Shown here in pieces: positions 21,139-34,700 of a stretch of DNA of 64,000 bases (its first letter is position 1; each line of letters starts with the position of its first letter). The stretch spans positions 2,076,992 through 2,140,991 of the forward strand of contig VXAU01000691.1 in the NCBI GenBank assembly GCA_013399695.1. The letters are read 5' to 3'. A program made the position numbers and the translations under genes. Origin of the DNA: Formicarius rufipectus. Its lineage: Eukaryota; Chordata; Aves; Passeriformes; Formicariidae. Under the pieces are notes generated by a model. It had not been told where the DNA came from and searched no databases. It saw only the letters and a program-made list of their open reading frames with translations.

Positions 21139-24100
21139 ATAAATATAAAATATAGAAACATTAAATTCATATAAATATATAAACATACGTTTATAGGTTC
21201 TGCTTTCCTAAGAAGTAGCAGAATGGTAGATGTAACTTGCATTTATTCCATGTATCAGACAAGCATTGGTTCTTAGCATTTTATGACATATATTCCATAA
21301 CTGTAAAAGGATCATAACAGTTCTGCTTTTATAGGAAATACTTGAATTTTCTGCTTACTCATGGATAACAACAACCCCTATTTAACCATCATTTATTGTC
21401 ACTGGATATGAAAGAGGGTGGAAAGGATCTGGCATGCCCTCAACAAAACCTAGTATTTCGATTTGACACTTGTCACTGTAGGTCTGGATCATCTCTCATC
21501 TCAAAGCCTTGACAGAATAAGGACTTATGCCCAAGGTCAGTCTTCTCTGGTGAGTTTTCGAATGTGACTCTTGTTCATTGTCTCTTAAAAAGTAATAAAT
21601 GATGCCTTTAATTTCAAGAGAGGGAAATCCTTGAGGCAGTTGCATTTCTGTGCATTGTAGAATCTAATAATTCTTGGAAGTCGTCTTTAATCCCACAGAT
21701 GTGTTCGGAGGCTCCTGAGAGGTGCTGCCTGTCAATAAAGCCCCCTGAGAACGTGTGGTCCTGCATCTCCCCTGAATCATTGACATCAGGTCTTAGAGCT
21801 CTTCCATTATTCAGGACAAAATGCCCAGCCTGGGGCAGGTGCTGGAGAGGTCTGAGACAATCATTTCGTGCCCTTCTCCTTAATGATTTATCTAATTTCC
21901 AGTACACATATTGATTGGAACACAGGCACATACTCAAGTTCACACAAGGTGGCTTGTTGTGCCTGCGAGGCTGGAAACAGGAATTCTGGAATCCTGCCTT
22001 ACCTTTGCATTCACACAGGGAAGAGTGCAATGCCTTTTGCAGGTTGAGGCTCTTTCTGTTGGAGTTTATAATAATCCATCAACCTTTTCCCTGCCTTCAG
22101 TTCCCCTCCCAGTTGTCATCACTTTCCCTACCAATTTTCCTGGATGTTTCTCTCTCCTTTGTGATTCCATAAGAACACCAGGGACAGGATCCTTCCTCAA
22201 ATCCTCCTTTATGAGTATCACAGTCAAAGCTCACCTGAACAAGTTCTGTGAACCAAAATCCTTGTCATCAAACTGCCTGCCAGTGTCCTAAAACTGTCCT
22301 TTGGTTGTGTCACCTGGAAAGGCACACAAGAACTCAGTTTTTACTTTGACAAAAAGCCACAGGGATCCAGATGACAATATTGTTGTTGTTCAGTCTGGCT
22401 CCAGCTGCTGTCGGCCTTGAGGCTGCACTTTTACATTTTGGTACCAGCCCAGAATATTAAAACACAAACCCCTATTTAAACCACTCAAATCCTATCCTTC
22501 TCATAAAAACAAAAAACTTTGGTTCTGTCGTGTTTGCAAGTTTTAGAATAGTCAGACTCAGCATCTCTATTTTGGTGTGTAAGAAATTTTTAAAGAGTGT
22601 TTTCATATTTTTCAGGGGAAAAAAACCCCATAGATTCATGTGTGAGTACTGCACCATGAGATGAAAACTGGAGAATTGATAGTAAAAGACAGTATTTATT
22701 ATCTTTATATGTATTACTTAGTAACAAAAAAGGTATGAAACCACACAGAGATTAGATTTCCAAGTGAGAGAAAATTTCAAGGAGAGAGGAATGACATGAA
22801 ACCTCCAGAAAACACAGATTACTGAATCTAACACACATTATTCTGAGGCAAAGCCTATTAATGACAAGATTCCCCATGGACAGGAGATACACAGCCTGCT
22901 GAAGGAAAACAGAAGAACAGAAACCAACACACTAAATCTGATTATTAAGTGTTAAATGGTTGAAAAATCCAGTTATGGCCTAGGAAAGGGGTGTGACTGA
23001 GAATAGCATCTTTTGCTTTAGTGCAGATTATGCTGCTTTAATGTTTTTCAGACCTTCACCCAAATGTCTTATCTGACCCAGTCTCATATCTCTTAACATT
23101 GACCATGAATTTTGGTGTGACTTGTGCCACCCCAAACACCAATAACGTGAGAGGAGCTTCTATGGGTGTAACAGTCAGAGTTTCTCTGCTAAAAGCTGTA
23201 GACAAAACCTCAAATCCCATTTTAAGTTCCCAGCTTAGTTTTGGGTGCTGGAGTGAGATGCAGGAGTGGCCGGGAATGTACCAGTGTTGACTTGGTCAGC
23301 AGGAATTTCTGGCACTTGGGTCGTGATGACAAGTGGCACCACTTGCTGAAAGGTCCATAGATGGTCTGCAGAGGCTGCTGCAGGACAGGAATGGCCATCA
23401 CTGCTGGGCAGATGTGCCCTGATGAGCTCTGCCAATGCAGGGTGGCCCTTTCCTCTCTGATCAAGGAAAGCACTGGCAGCTGCATACATTAACTACAGAA
23501 ACTCTGCGGCAAAGACAGCTCTGCTGTAATAAATTCCATCATTTTGCAAATACACTACCAGAGAGCTGTTTCAGAAGAAATTAAGCCTAGCAAGCCTCCT
23601 GAAATTAAACTTCTGCTGAGATAAATTGGTAATATCTAACTAATAGAGTGCAGCATATGTGACAAACAAGAGAGATGCTCTTGGCTGATTGTGCCAATTT
23701 AAAAGGCCAATTTAAATTGAGGTCTCAGGGGTTACAAAGTACTTTAACTTTACTTCAGAGCACATTTTAAGGTGCTTGGCACAGTTGGAGTGACAGTGGT
23801 ATTTTGTTTCAGTGAGTTTCCTTCATTAATTAACTGCTTATACCTCCTGTTAGTGAGTGGCTGATGGCTGGACACTATCTTGAACATTTAGGACCACTGG
23901 GTGCTATCACCATTTTTGTGTAAAACACAAGTGACTTTAAAGAACACAGTCTGTAATTGTGGTGGTGCTATTGTGGAAATAATGATCACAGGAAAAAAAT
24001 ATACCCATCAGATTCTTCTGCTTAAAATCCAAGATTCAGCTAACCATGGAAACATGCAGAAAAGCCTTGGACACATGATTATGTCTTCTTAATCACCGTT

Positions 24101-24784
24101 AGCAGCTGATTATTTTGAGTGCTTTATTTCACAATTTTCTGTCTCACGTTAATGAAAATGTTATGGGAGGAAGGAGTGGGAAAAGAAGGGCTGTTTGCCT
24201 GCCCTTCCTTACTAGCTCCTTCTTGCTGATTCACCGAGGTGTTTTTTTTCCCCTCTGCAATTGCTTTCTGTGGGCTGGAACACACCTCATTGTTCTCCTG
24301 GTGACAGTGTAATCATCGTGGTTTGCAGACCCCTCATTGACAAACCAGCAAGTACCTGTCATGGGAAAGGCATTGTTGCCTTCCTGGGACATCCAGTCCT
24401 CTGGAAAATAGCACATATTTTATGTTTGAAAGGTAACAATGCAGAAATCCTAAGAATCTGTGCTGTGATTCCCATCACTTATATATGAGGGTCTTTAATC
24501 ACGTTCTTTCCGCAGACTTGATGAAGTCCAAGAAGCTTTAATAAACAGGTGAAGATTACTCTGCCTGGCTTTTTTAACACCAGTACAAGAATTATTTTCT
24601 TTCTGCAACAACTTGCAAAATTACCTTCTCACCCAGCTCAAGAGTGAATCCTTTACGTATCTTATTTTTGCCGATATTTTGATCAACACTGCAGAAAACT
24701 TTATGTAACACTGTTGGTATTATTTTTTCAGTTCTCTTTTACTTTTTAGGTTTCACATATGCACCTAACACAGTTTTGCAAAGC
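21139..24784. other. Non-coding stretch with one longer minus-strand open frame
   Basis: The stretch begins with an A/T-rich segment (about 21135-21190). A 138-codon open frame lies on the minus strand at 21614-22030; it has mixed, protein-like composition but no domain or clear splice sites (see findings). Nothing else recognised. Confidence 0.4.
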
Positions 24785-25110
24785 TTTAAAGGACAATAGA
24801 ATCATTAATGTTGGCAAAGACCTCTCAGATCACCGAGTCCAGCCACCAACCCAGCCCCACTGCCACGTTCCCCACTAAACCACGTCCTCAAGTACTATAT
24901 TCACACGTGGGGTTTTGCACACTTCTAGGGATGGTGACTCCAACACATTCCTGGGCAACTTGTTCAAATGTTTGACAACCCTTTCCATGAAGAAGTTTTT
25001 CCTAATATCTAATCTAACCCTAAATCTAAGATCTAATCTAAATGTTGAAGAAACTTGTTCCCTCTTGGTAAGGCTCTGTGTCCACCTTGCTGTCCCCATT
25101 TATTCCTGAC
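24785..25110 (-). mobile_element. CR1 LINE 3' end, reverse orientation
   Basis: The plus strand shows the reverse complement of CR1 from its tail inward: 'agaatcattaatgttggcaa', 'agacctctcagatcaccga', 'gtccagccaccaacccag', 'ccactaaaccacgtcc', 'agggatggtgactccaac', 'ttcctgggcaacttgttc', 'ccatgaagaagtttttccta'. It is well preserved and includes the 3' terminus. No coding capacity. Confidence 0.88.
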
Positions 25111-28100
25111 TGGGCTGGTGCTTTGACACGCCCCCACACGTGTCCTTTTGGATTTTACTGCACATCTGAGTCCAACATCATCCAGCTGAGGGGACCCTGT
25201 GGCTGCCACAAGCCCAGGAGCCCTCCCCTCCAGTAGGTGTGTGATGGAATCACTCTCCATCACCAAGAGGGAGCAAAAGATGCTTCTCCAGTCGTGCAGA
25301 AACACTTCTGTGTGCCACACAGCCCATGGGTGGCTCGTGAACCTGAATGCCCAGACCAGCTTTGCAGGACTCGGAGCTGAGCCACACAAAGATGCATCTT
25401 TAGCTCCCTGTGTTAGCCAGGAAGGCTTTAAAGCCAGAGGTTGTCTTCTGAAAGCCAAACTGCAGGTCCTTGCCTGGCTGGATTGGAGCAGGACAAAGAA
25501 CAGGGACAGTATTTGAATTCATCATGCAGGAATTAATAGTTTTACTGGGTGCTCTGGGGATGTTTAAGGAGAGGTTTTGCTTTGTGTCACCCCTCTGGAA
25601 GCTGAGCTCTTTGGAGACATTATTCACATGGGATGCTGATACACATCAGCAATATATAAAAGCAAAGAGGGAATGAGGCAAAATAACAGGAATCCTTAAA
25701 GATTCTAATTAGTGCTCATCAACTGCTGTTGGTCCTCAGCCCAGCTCAGGTTTTGTGAATTAGCCCCTAACAGCCCCGGAGAGCTCTGCAGTGCAGGACA
25801 CATCCCAGCTGAGCCTCTCAGAAGGAGGGATGTGGCTTTGAATGGCACAATAAAGACTTTTCAAAGCATTAGGCAGGGTTTGGGTGGCACCTGAAGCCGT
25901 CAGCATGCAAACAGGCTCTGCCTGGGGGACTGAAATGTGTTAAAAATCCTCCACAGACGCTGCCAGGGGGGTTGGGAGGGACAGCTTTGGAAGCCTTTCA
26001 GCCCAAGGATTAAAAAAAAAATGCCTAGAAAAAGGAAATGGAAAAGAAGTACTGGATTTTGTTGTTGTTGAAGCCTGTTTAAAATGCTGTCAGCAGTGTA
26101 AAATGAAGTAAAGTGGATCAGAGCTGCCAGCTCAGTTTTTAATGAGGTAATCTGCAGTGGGAAGATCTCGGGCACCTGCTCCAGGTCAGTGCAAAATTGT
26201 CCTTACGTGATTTTCTCTTTAACAATCTTTAAAGTACTTGGAATAGATCATCCATTACCCTGCAAATGAGACAGCAATGAAGCAGCATTTTCTATGGACA
26301 GGCCAGCTTTAGCTGCAAACTAAACTTTCTTCCTCTTTTTTTTCTGTGCACAGTCATGGTGTCATTCCTATCAAGAACTCAGTGCTGAATTCCACAACAT
26401 GACTAAAACCTTTCCTTACCTTATTTGGCTTCAGCTCGAGGTAGATTATTTTATTCTTTGTTTCCCCTCTCTTCCTGATTTCCTTCAAAGCCAGTTTTGC
26501 TGGTTTTCCTGTGTATTTGCTCCCTAGGCTGAATGCACATTTCCCACCTTCTTAATTGAGCAGAGGAATATGAGCACAGGTAGATGGAAATTCCTGTGTT
26601 GTGTTGTATAACCCACACAGTTCTATCCATAGCCTACCTGATATATAAATAGTGCCATTTTGAGTATTTTTAAAGCAAATAAACATACCATAAAAACACC
26701 TTAGTGAGGAAATGGTATGTTCCACCAGTAGAGTCAGTAAGTTTGGTGAATTCTCTTTCAGTCCTGTCAAAACCCTGTTAGGTTTCAGTGGGTTCTCCCC
26801 AACACATAAATCTTGCCAGGCATCTTATTTCTTAATTAGAAGGGCCAGACTGGCAGTTTGTAGATGCTGTGCACTAAATGAAATTGTCAGAAATGCACAG
26901 TTTCAAGTGATTATTGGTGCTGTGGTGCTAAACTGGAAGTGCTTTCTTGGCTCCTTTTCAGTACAGCTTTTGTTACCTGCAGTTGTGGAAACACTTTTGG
27001 GTGCAGAGAAATAAGCTTACCCTGTATTCAACAAGTACAGCCTGCAATTTGCTGTGTTTCATCAGCCCTGAAACTAAAGATAATGAGATACTGCCCATAT
27101 TTCCTGATATTTTTGAGTATTGCAAGGCCCCCCTTGTCTCCTTGCACAAGTACAAACTCAGGTCTCTGAGTGTGGGCAGCTACAGATAAGAAACAATTCC
27201 ATTCCTAATAAGCAAAAGCAATCTGTCTTAAAAATTGGGATTTTTCTGACAAAAATGTCACAGTACGGGTCTCGAAGTTACAAAGAGATTATGTACAGGG
27301 TATTTTTTCTTTATCTTTGATCTAAAGCTCTAAGAACCTCTTCATAAATCTTTCAATGATTTCTTGGAGAAGCAATATTCCACTGTCTTTGCCTTACCAC
27401 ATATAAATTAACTTTCTGCTCCCTGTGACTCTTCTCTCCTCAAAGCAGAGAGCAGATTAACTCAGTAATTAACTTGGCCTGACTGTTTCCCACGTCCACG
27501 TGTGGGTGTCATCCAGAAGGAACTATTTGGGACAGATAATATATCGACTATCCCAGAAAGTATCCATGCTCCCAACCCAAATTCCCATCCCAAAGCCAAC
27601 CCTTCTCCACTCTCTTTCACTGAGTAACCAATGCCCAGCAAGGATACCCCCCTGAGCAAATAACATCTCTAAAGAAAGGAATGCAATGCAATATTTCTGT
27701 TTCATCTGCTCACGTTACTCGTGGCACTGGGGAGAGTGACTTCAGTGGAAAGGGTTTTGGGCAGGATATTTGATTTACTGGAAAATAGTGCAATGAACTA
27801 GAATGGATTAGTGCAACTGTTAAGCTACTTAAATTTTTTTTCTTAAAATAATACTCAAACAACTGTACATCACTTTTCTTTGACTGGTGTGCGTTCAACT
27901 AACAGACTTCTGTATTTCAGTAAAATTTGTTGCCAATTCATTCAAATATCTCCCCTTAAAGGAAAACCCTTCTAGATAATTTTTAGTGAATTAGCAAAAC
28001 ATTGTGCGGTTTCTCAGACTCTGTGTGTGCTTTCAGAGGTGGCGGATGCCAATGGGGAACAATTCTGGAACCACCCTGACTTAAAGTGAGCTGTGGGAGA

Positions 28101-28612
28101 GCAGAAACTCAAAGGTTTTGTGTATTTTCATCAACTACTGAACTGATTCGGTAGATAAGGGGGTACATCAAAGACAGATAAGTGGTTCTGAGATGCATTT
28201 TCATTGTCTTAAGATCAAGACCATGAAAACATAATATTTTGTGTTTGTACTGAAAAATCTACTCTCTTGTTAAATCTCCCAAGTTAGAAGAGTCTTGATT
28301 CCTTTTGGTAACAAGCCTTTCTGCAACACTTACACTGTGTCTAATTTATGTGTGTCTTTAAAATATGTATCTAAATCATTGCTGTGTGGTGTCAGGGAGA
28401 CATTGGCAGCTGATTGGATCAGTCATGAGAGAATTTCCCAAAATGCCACAGTTTTAGTTCTGTTATGGGATGGGATGGAGAGATTTTTGCTTTGTAAAGA
28501 TGAGAATGAAACTGCTAAAATTTCTATTGATGTCTTTTCTGGGATGAATTTTTTAAATGACACTGCAGGACCTTTATTAGCTTGAACTCCAAATTAGACT
28601 CTGGGAGATTTT
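25111..28612. other. Non-coding stretch, nothing firm
   Basis: 25.1-25.5 kb is moderately GC-rich and open for 105 codons on plus and 141 on minus, but the minus frame runs into the adjacent CR1 copy, so it is not evidence of a gene. The rest is AT-rich with no recognised feature. Confidence 0.45.
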
Positions 28613-28740
28613 CATGGAATCATAGGATACTCTGAGTTGGAAGGGACCCACAAGTGTCATCATTGTCCAAACACTGTTCCAAGACCAAACCACCCTCTGG
28701 GGGGTGAACCTTTTAATATTCAACCCAAACCTCCATAGAG
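28613..28740 (-). mobile_element. CR1 LINE 3' end fragment, reverse orientation
   Basis: 'ggaatcataggatactctga' followed by 'gttggaagggacccacaag' and 'tcatcattgtccaaac' is the reverse complement of an avian CR1 3' end. It continues to 'aatattcaacccaaacctcc' and is then cut by an A run at about 28744-28756. Only about 130 bp remain. Confidence 0.85.
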
Positions 28741-31700
28741 GTTAAAAAAAAAAAAAGCCTGCATTTCCAGCCACCCCAGTTTGCTAAATCACTCAAGCTT
28801 AAATCCCACTGTCATTGAGAGAATTTGGCGTAACTTCATCGGTTTTCTGAGTATTTCCAGCCTCCTAAATTGGGACAGACTCTTGTCACACTTGGGACTT
28901 TATTTTTTTTGAAACTTGGTGTGTGTCAATTTAAAACTTTCTCAAGAAGATTTAAGAGACAAGAAAGAGAAGAGCAATTTAATTTGCTCTGTAAATCTGC
29001 TCTTAAATCTTTGGTGGTTTTGAGCATCCCAGGGCTCCTTTCAGCCCCTCCATTAAACCACACTAGAGTCTTACCCCAAGGTCCTGAAAACCCACCAGAG
29101 CTGGGAGAAGGATGACAGAGGAGGAGGGATGGGTGGGGATTTCCATCAATCTGTCCCAAAGGTGTTTCTTCCCTGATCTAAATCTGTGAAGCTCTTACCT
29201 GTTCAAAACCTTGCACCAACCACTGAAACTTGAGAGCACCACTTTGGTTTTTAAGTACCTAAAATGTTTACAAAGGTAGCAAAGACAGGATCATTTCTTT
29301 AAATTACTGCAAACAATGGATCTTAAGAAGTGTTCTGTCGTGTTGCCTGTGCGTGTGGAAGGTTAGCCATGAACTTTCCCCAAAGGTTCCCGAGTGTTGC
29401 TATAATCTGTTCACAGTAAGCACATTTGCAGATGTGCAGACATATAATCATAGGAAGTACAAACAAGACCTCTGTGTAAAGCCCAGAACAGCAGGGAACC
29501 AGGAGGTTTTATGATTCCAGTAGTTTAAAAGACTTTTTAATAGCTGATGGAGGAGATTCAGTTTGTTTTAGGAAACAACAATAATGCACACATTTAGTGC
29601 AGAAAGAGATGAAACAAAGCAATTATTCTGCTCTTAGCTGATGTTGTTTGTATAATAAACCACGGAGAATGAGATATTTTACCAAGATATTTGTTTGAAA
29701 TAATTTGTCAGGCAATCTGAATTGTAATTTATGCATGAATCAGCCAGATCTGATGAACTTTGGATTTTTTTCCCAAAGCATTGCTTTTGTAACAAACAGA
29801 TGTCTCAAGCTTTTGGAGAAAACTTTTTATACCACAACATGAAAATCCTAAAGGCACCTTCCTCGCGCTTCTTAGAATTTCACCACTCCTGTAGTGACTA
29901 CATTGAATTAACCCCAACTAGGGCATGATGCTGCTGTGTGCTGGAGGATTTGCTGGCAGCTGAGCAGTGCAAATGTGTCACACAGATATCTCATTTCCAG
30001 CATGGAAAAGGGAGATGTGCATTGAAATTCTGCTCTGCTGATGCCTTGCCAGTTGACACAGGGATTATTATGTTTGCTTGGCAGAGAACATTTTGAGAAG
30101 ATCCATAGGTGTGTCCATCACTGTGAAGGGGTTTGAAGATCTTTCCTCTCTGAAGTGCCAGGGATTGTTGAACTGCATCTCTTATTTTTAGCTGGTTACA
30201 AGTGTGAGTCCTTTTTGAAGACAAAGTGGAAAGAGATTGACATTTTGGGGGGAAAAAAAAAACAAACAACCTTCTATATTGTACCTCCTGGCATTCTCCC
30301 TCTGTACAGGATGCGTGAGTTATTGCAGATTGTTGGGAGTTTTTTTCATTGTGATGCAGTTAAAATATATGTTATCTGTTTGAGAACTTTAAGCTGAGAG
30401 TTGAAAACCTAAATTCAAATGCTTCAACAGCTGGAATATAATGCTAGAATTCTGCAGTTTGTGAATGGCATTCAAACTCTGTTATAAATTTAACTCATTC
30501 CTCTATGACCTTCTGTATTAATAAAACCTGTTTGATAGGTCTTGGAGTATTTTCACGCTACCCTGAATTTCATAAAATTAGGACAACCATTTCTACTGCT
30601 GTTTCAGATCTTCCAGGGAGCTGGAAAATCAGTTATGGGGAAAGTTCTGGTTTGAGTTCTGACGTTCACACAGGCACAGGGCAGTGACCAAAGGTGCTTT
30701 GAAAACCCACGGTAACAGAACTGCCTTTGAAACTCTGCTGCTCACCCTAAAAATGGTATTATTACCCTCTACATGTTTGAGGAAAAGTATATAAATATTG
30801 CATGCTTGATCTTAAGCCAGGCAAATTCATAGTAGGTATCTAGCATTTTAATACAAGAGAAGACAATGCTGAGGTCAGAAGGGCTCTGGAAGTAAATGCC
30901 AGAGCAAGGACTGCCTTCTCTTATGTGAGATGGACTTTTATTTTTTGGAGAGGAATATTGTGGTGTGTTTGCTTTTCTTAATAAGAGCTTAGAGATTTTT
31001 TTTTTTATTTTTTTTTTTTTGGAAAAGGACCTTGGTTTGAGATCAGCTTTTAAAACTTGAGCTCCAGAATTTGGCAGGAGGCAGGAATGTTGCCACGGCA
31101 ACCCATTATCTAAGGCAGCGTTGCTGAACCTTCTGCCAGTTCAGCCACAGTTGAATGCTGAAGGCAACCTTAGAGGGGATTTTATGTTCTGTCCTGGAAC
31201 AGTTCAGCAGGGCCTTCCAAAAATAGACTGGGACTTGAGGATATGAACAGCTATCTGCAAAGAAGAGAGGGGAGGTGGGGGGAGTTTTCCCTTAAAGAGG
31301 TGAAGGAATACGCTCTATCTTGAAAGTGAATTTTCATCATCTTGGTGAAACCATTGGATGTTTTGTGGTGAGTAGGGGTGGTCCACAGACACTCTCAGTT
31401 AGAAGGATGGTTATGCATTTTATTCCAGAAGGGCCTTTGAGTTTAGGATGCTGTCACCATCGTTTCTCCATGGAGAGTGATGATCTGGATGAGTCTGGGA
31501 AGTGCTTCCTTAAGGAGGTGCATCCAGACCCATCTCTCAGGGGGCCAGGCAGGTGTGCACGATGCTCCCTGAGTTAAATGTGCCTTCAGGGCTGCGTGTT
31601 GGCCACCCCTCTACTACTGGCCCTGAGTTCTGTGCAGGTCAGCCAGCTGGTTGTGGTGAGGCATCCTCAGTCCAGCCAGCTGTTAACATCTGCAGTGCTC

Positions 31701-34700
31701 AGTATCATCTGTCCACTCCTGCCCTTTTCCACAAAGCAAAAACCCCTGAATGATATAGAATGAGTTGCATGACTTGTGCTCCTATCCTCATTTTCCCAAT
31801 CTCAAGGACTGTTTCCTGTGTATGTTTGTTACTGCTTGGGAAATGTTTGTCTCAGTTTTGGCATTCCCCTCTCCAGACTCCTGTGGGAAGTTCACCCTAT
31901 CACCTTTCTGCTCTGCATTTCTCTGCCTGCTTCCTAAACTCTCTATTTTGAAATACTTGTACTGTGATACACTTGTCAAACTGTGCTCAGAAAATAAGCC
32001 CCAACTAGAAATGCATGTCAAATGCAAAACTGACAGTTTCAGTCAAATTAATGGTGACTGATACCCTTTGCCAGAAGCATCAAAACTTCCAGTAACATTT
32101 TCTCACTGGCAGCAAGAAAAACAATTTCTTTTTTTTTTATTGAATAATTTTTTTACCATTTCGTGGTATGAAATGGACACGGTTTGGCTCATTACACAAA
32201 TTCGTTTCTTACAAATCTCATGATCTAGTCAATACTGGTGCTGTTTAACAAAATACCACACCCTTCATGACATGAACTTGCCTGTTCTGCATCTAGCAAG
32301 CTGAAATGCTTGTGTGGGTATAATATCTATTATAAATTGTGCTTATTAATAATTATATATTGTATAACATATACGTCCATAGCTAGAAGTTTCAATATTT
32401 TGTGGGTGATCTGGGTGTGGAGGAGCAGAGTTGGGAATTTATCTTGCAATAATTGTAGTAGGATTCTACTAGAGGATTCCTGCTTTAGGCTGAGGGAGGG
32501 CTGTGATATGTATCTGGGAGTGGAGCGGAGGAGACACCAGTGTGAGTTACTGGCACAATTCCTGCTTGGTTACAGATGCTCTTTACAAGAAGCTCAAGCA
32601 CACGTTGAGTTTTGATGTGAAGGCACTGCAGTAGTAGGTGGGATGGGAAACCTCATTGGATTTCCCACTTTTAAAAGCTTTTTAACAAAATGAACTGTGA
32701 ATTCAGCCTGAAGTCCATTCTCAATTTACTTCTGCTACTTGGAAGCTGCAAACCTCAGTGCTGAGCACTGCCTGCCAAAATCAGAACGTTTCCTCCGAGT
32801 TACTGAAGAGCAGATGTGTTCAGTGTGGTCTTAGCTTTAGATCCTTCCTTCTGCAGGAAAAACAAAAACTGCAAGAAACCTTTTATTAGATTTTTTTTTT
32901 CGGTTTTGTTTCTTTTCATGGTGCTCTTGAAAACAGCATGAAAATCGAACTTTATGTTCCTCTAAGGTCTAGAGTGCCCCCTCAAGCAGTGCTGCCAGAG
33001 GCACTAAATGCCCTGTCCCTGCAGGGCTTTGAGCCTGCCCCTGCCTCTGTGTCCTGCTCAACCAGCACCAGGGATCTCCAGCTGACCCAGGAAGGCTTTG
33101 GCACTAAAGCAGCAGCCAGAACAGAGGCCAAGGGCTGGCATGTCATAAATCACACTGCTCTCATCAGCCTTCCTTTAAGGTTTTTCTCCCTCTCTTTTTT
33201 TTCCCAGCAATTTTTAAAATGGGCTGTTTACTGCCCAGCTGGAGTGGCTCACCCAGCTACCCTCTCATAAATTCTGTTTGTGCTTCTTAGGGAACTGGAT
33301 GGATGGATTTTCCTTGCTCCTTTGGGCAGCTGGGGATCTTAAGGAAAGCCACAATCTGTCGTAAGCTTGTCTTCCTTTAGCCTCTCTTGAGAGAGAGGGC
33401 TTTTGTCTTAGGGAGGATTATCATATAGAGGAATACAGGGGAAAATAAATGGACTCACTGTCCTGTGGGAGTCAGCACAAGCCTGCCAAGTTCAGCAGCT
33501 TTCATAATAAATGTAATGTATGTATGGTAAAGCAGAATATAAAGCCCATCAGGTACTTTATCCTTTAAAATCGACTCTTTCAGATTGTGCTCTGGGTTTG
33601 TACCCAGGGCACAGCATGTGCTCTTTGGTCTGGGAGAGTCTCAGCTGCTCAGGTCAGAAGCAAAGGACATCCCAGGAATTGGCCAAGGAGCAAAGAGCTT
33701 CCCCTCTGCCCTGGGGGTGAGCAAAAACACTTGGAAATGCCCCCTCCTCTCCAAGGGGGTGTCCTCCTCCCAGCCACCCCCAAACCCATGGAAACCCAGC
33801 AGGGCTGCTGAGTTCTGCTGTTCCCTCTGCCACAGCCCATCCCTCGCTCCTGGCTCCTCACTTTTGGAGGGACGAAAAGGAATGTTGCTGTTTCCCTGCT
33901 GGAGGGCTCTGACACAGGGAGGATTTTCAGGTGCAGTTTTAGCTTTTGGAGGAGAGAGTGGCTGAGGAAAACATCCCTCTTGCCCACTAAGGCAGGTGGA
34001 TTGTGTATTGGGGTAATATTTGCATTTCACTGTTTGAATAAACCCACAGTTTAAACCGAATGCCCAAGGATATTTCAATTATTTCTGCAATTCTTACACA
34101 TGTTTAATACCTATCAGGAAATCTATTAAAGACAGGACGTAATCTGGGGTAAATGTCAACTACTGCTGGACTGCTTTAGGTCTCTATTTGCTGCATTTCG
34201 AATATATTTTAATATTTAACATTTGAAAACTTAGATTGCCATATTTTTAATGATGCTACTCCTAGTTCAGGAGTAGCAAAAAAAACCCCAAACCTCCTGT
34301 TTTCCTGTCTGCAAAAATTAAAAACATTTCAATATTTAAAATAACTCTACTGTTCATTTCAAGGCATATGTTGCTGCATATGTTTGTAGCTCTGTTTTTC
34401 TGACTGTGTAAGATTTTTTGGCATATATTGGTATTTCCTTCTGAACCTGGGGGAATTAATGTTTATAGTCATGGTTTGAATTCATTTGAGGTGTGATTGT
34501 TAAGAGCTCCTCTGGGAGTAGGTGGAGGAATCCCAAGGAAGTATAAATGGAAACAAAGGTAGGAGAAGAAAGAAAGGCAGATGGTGGCAACAATAGCACA
34601 TCTTTTTTTAGATCATTGATCTAGTACAGAGGAGACTGTGTGTTATAAATCCTTTATACACTCCACACTCATTTTTAGTGATAGCAATACTCTCTTTTCA

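Noticed and set aside
25033..25458. 141-codon minus-strand frame
   Set aside because: Its C-terminal part runs into the adjacent reverse-oriented CR1 copy, and the rest has no recognisable features.
33585..34078. 126-codon plus and 145-codon minus frames
   Set aside because: They shadow each other in a GC-rich patch and lack any recognisable motif.
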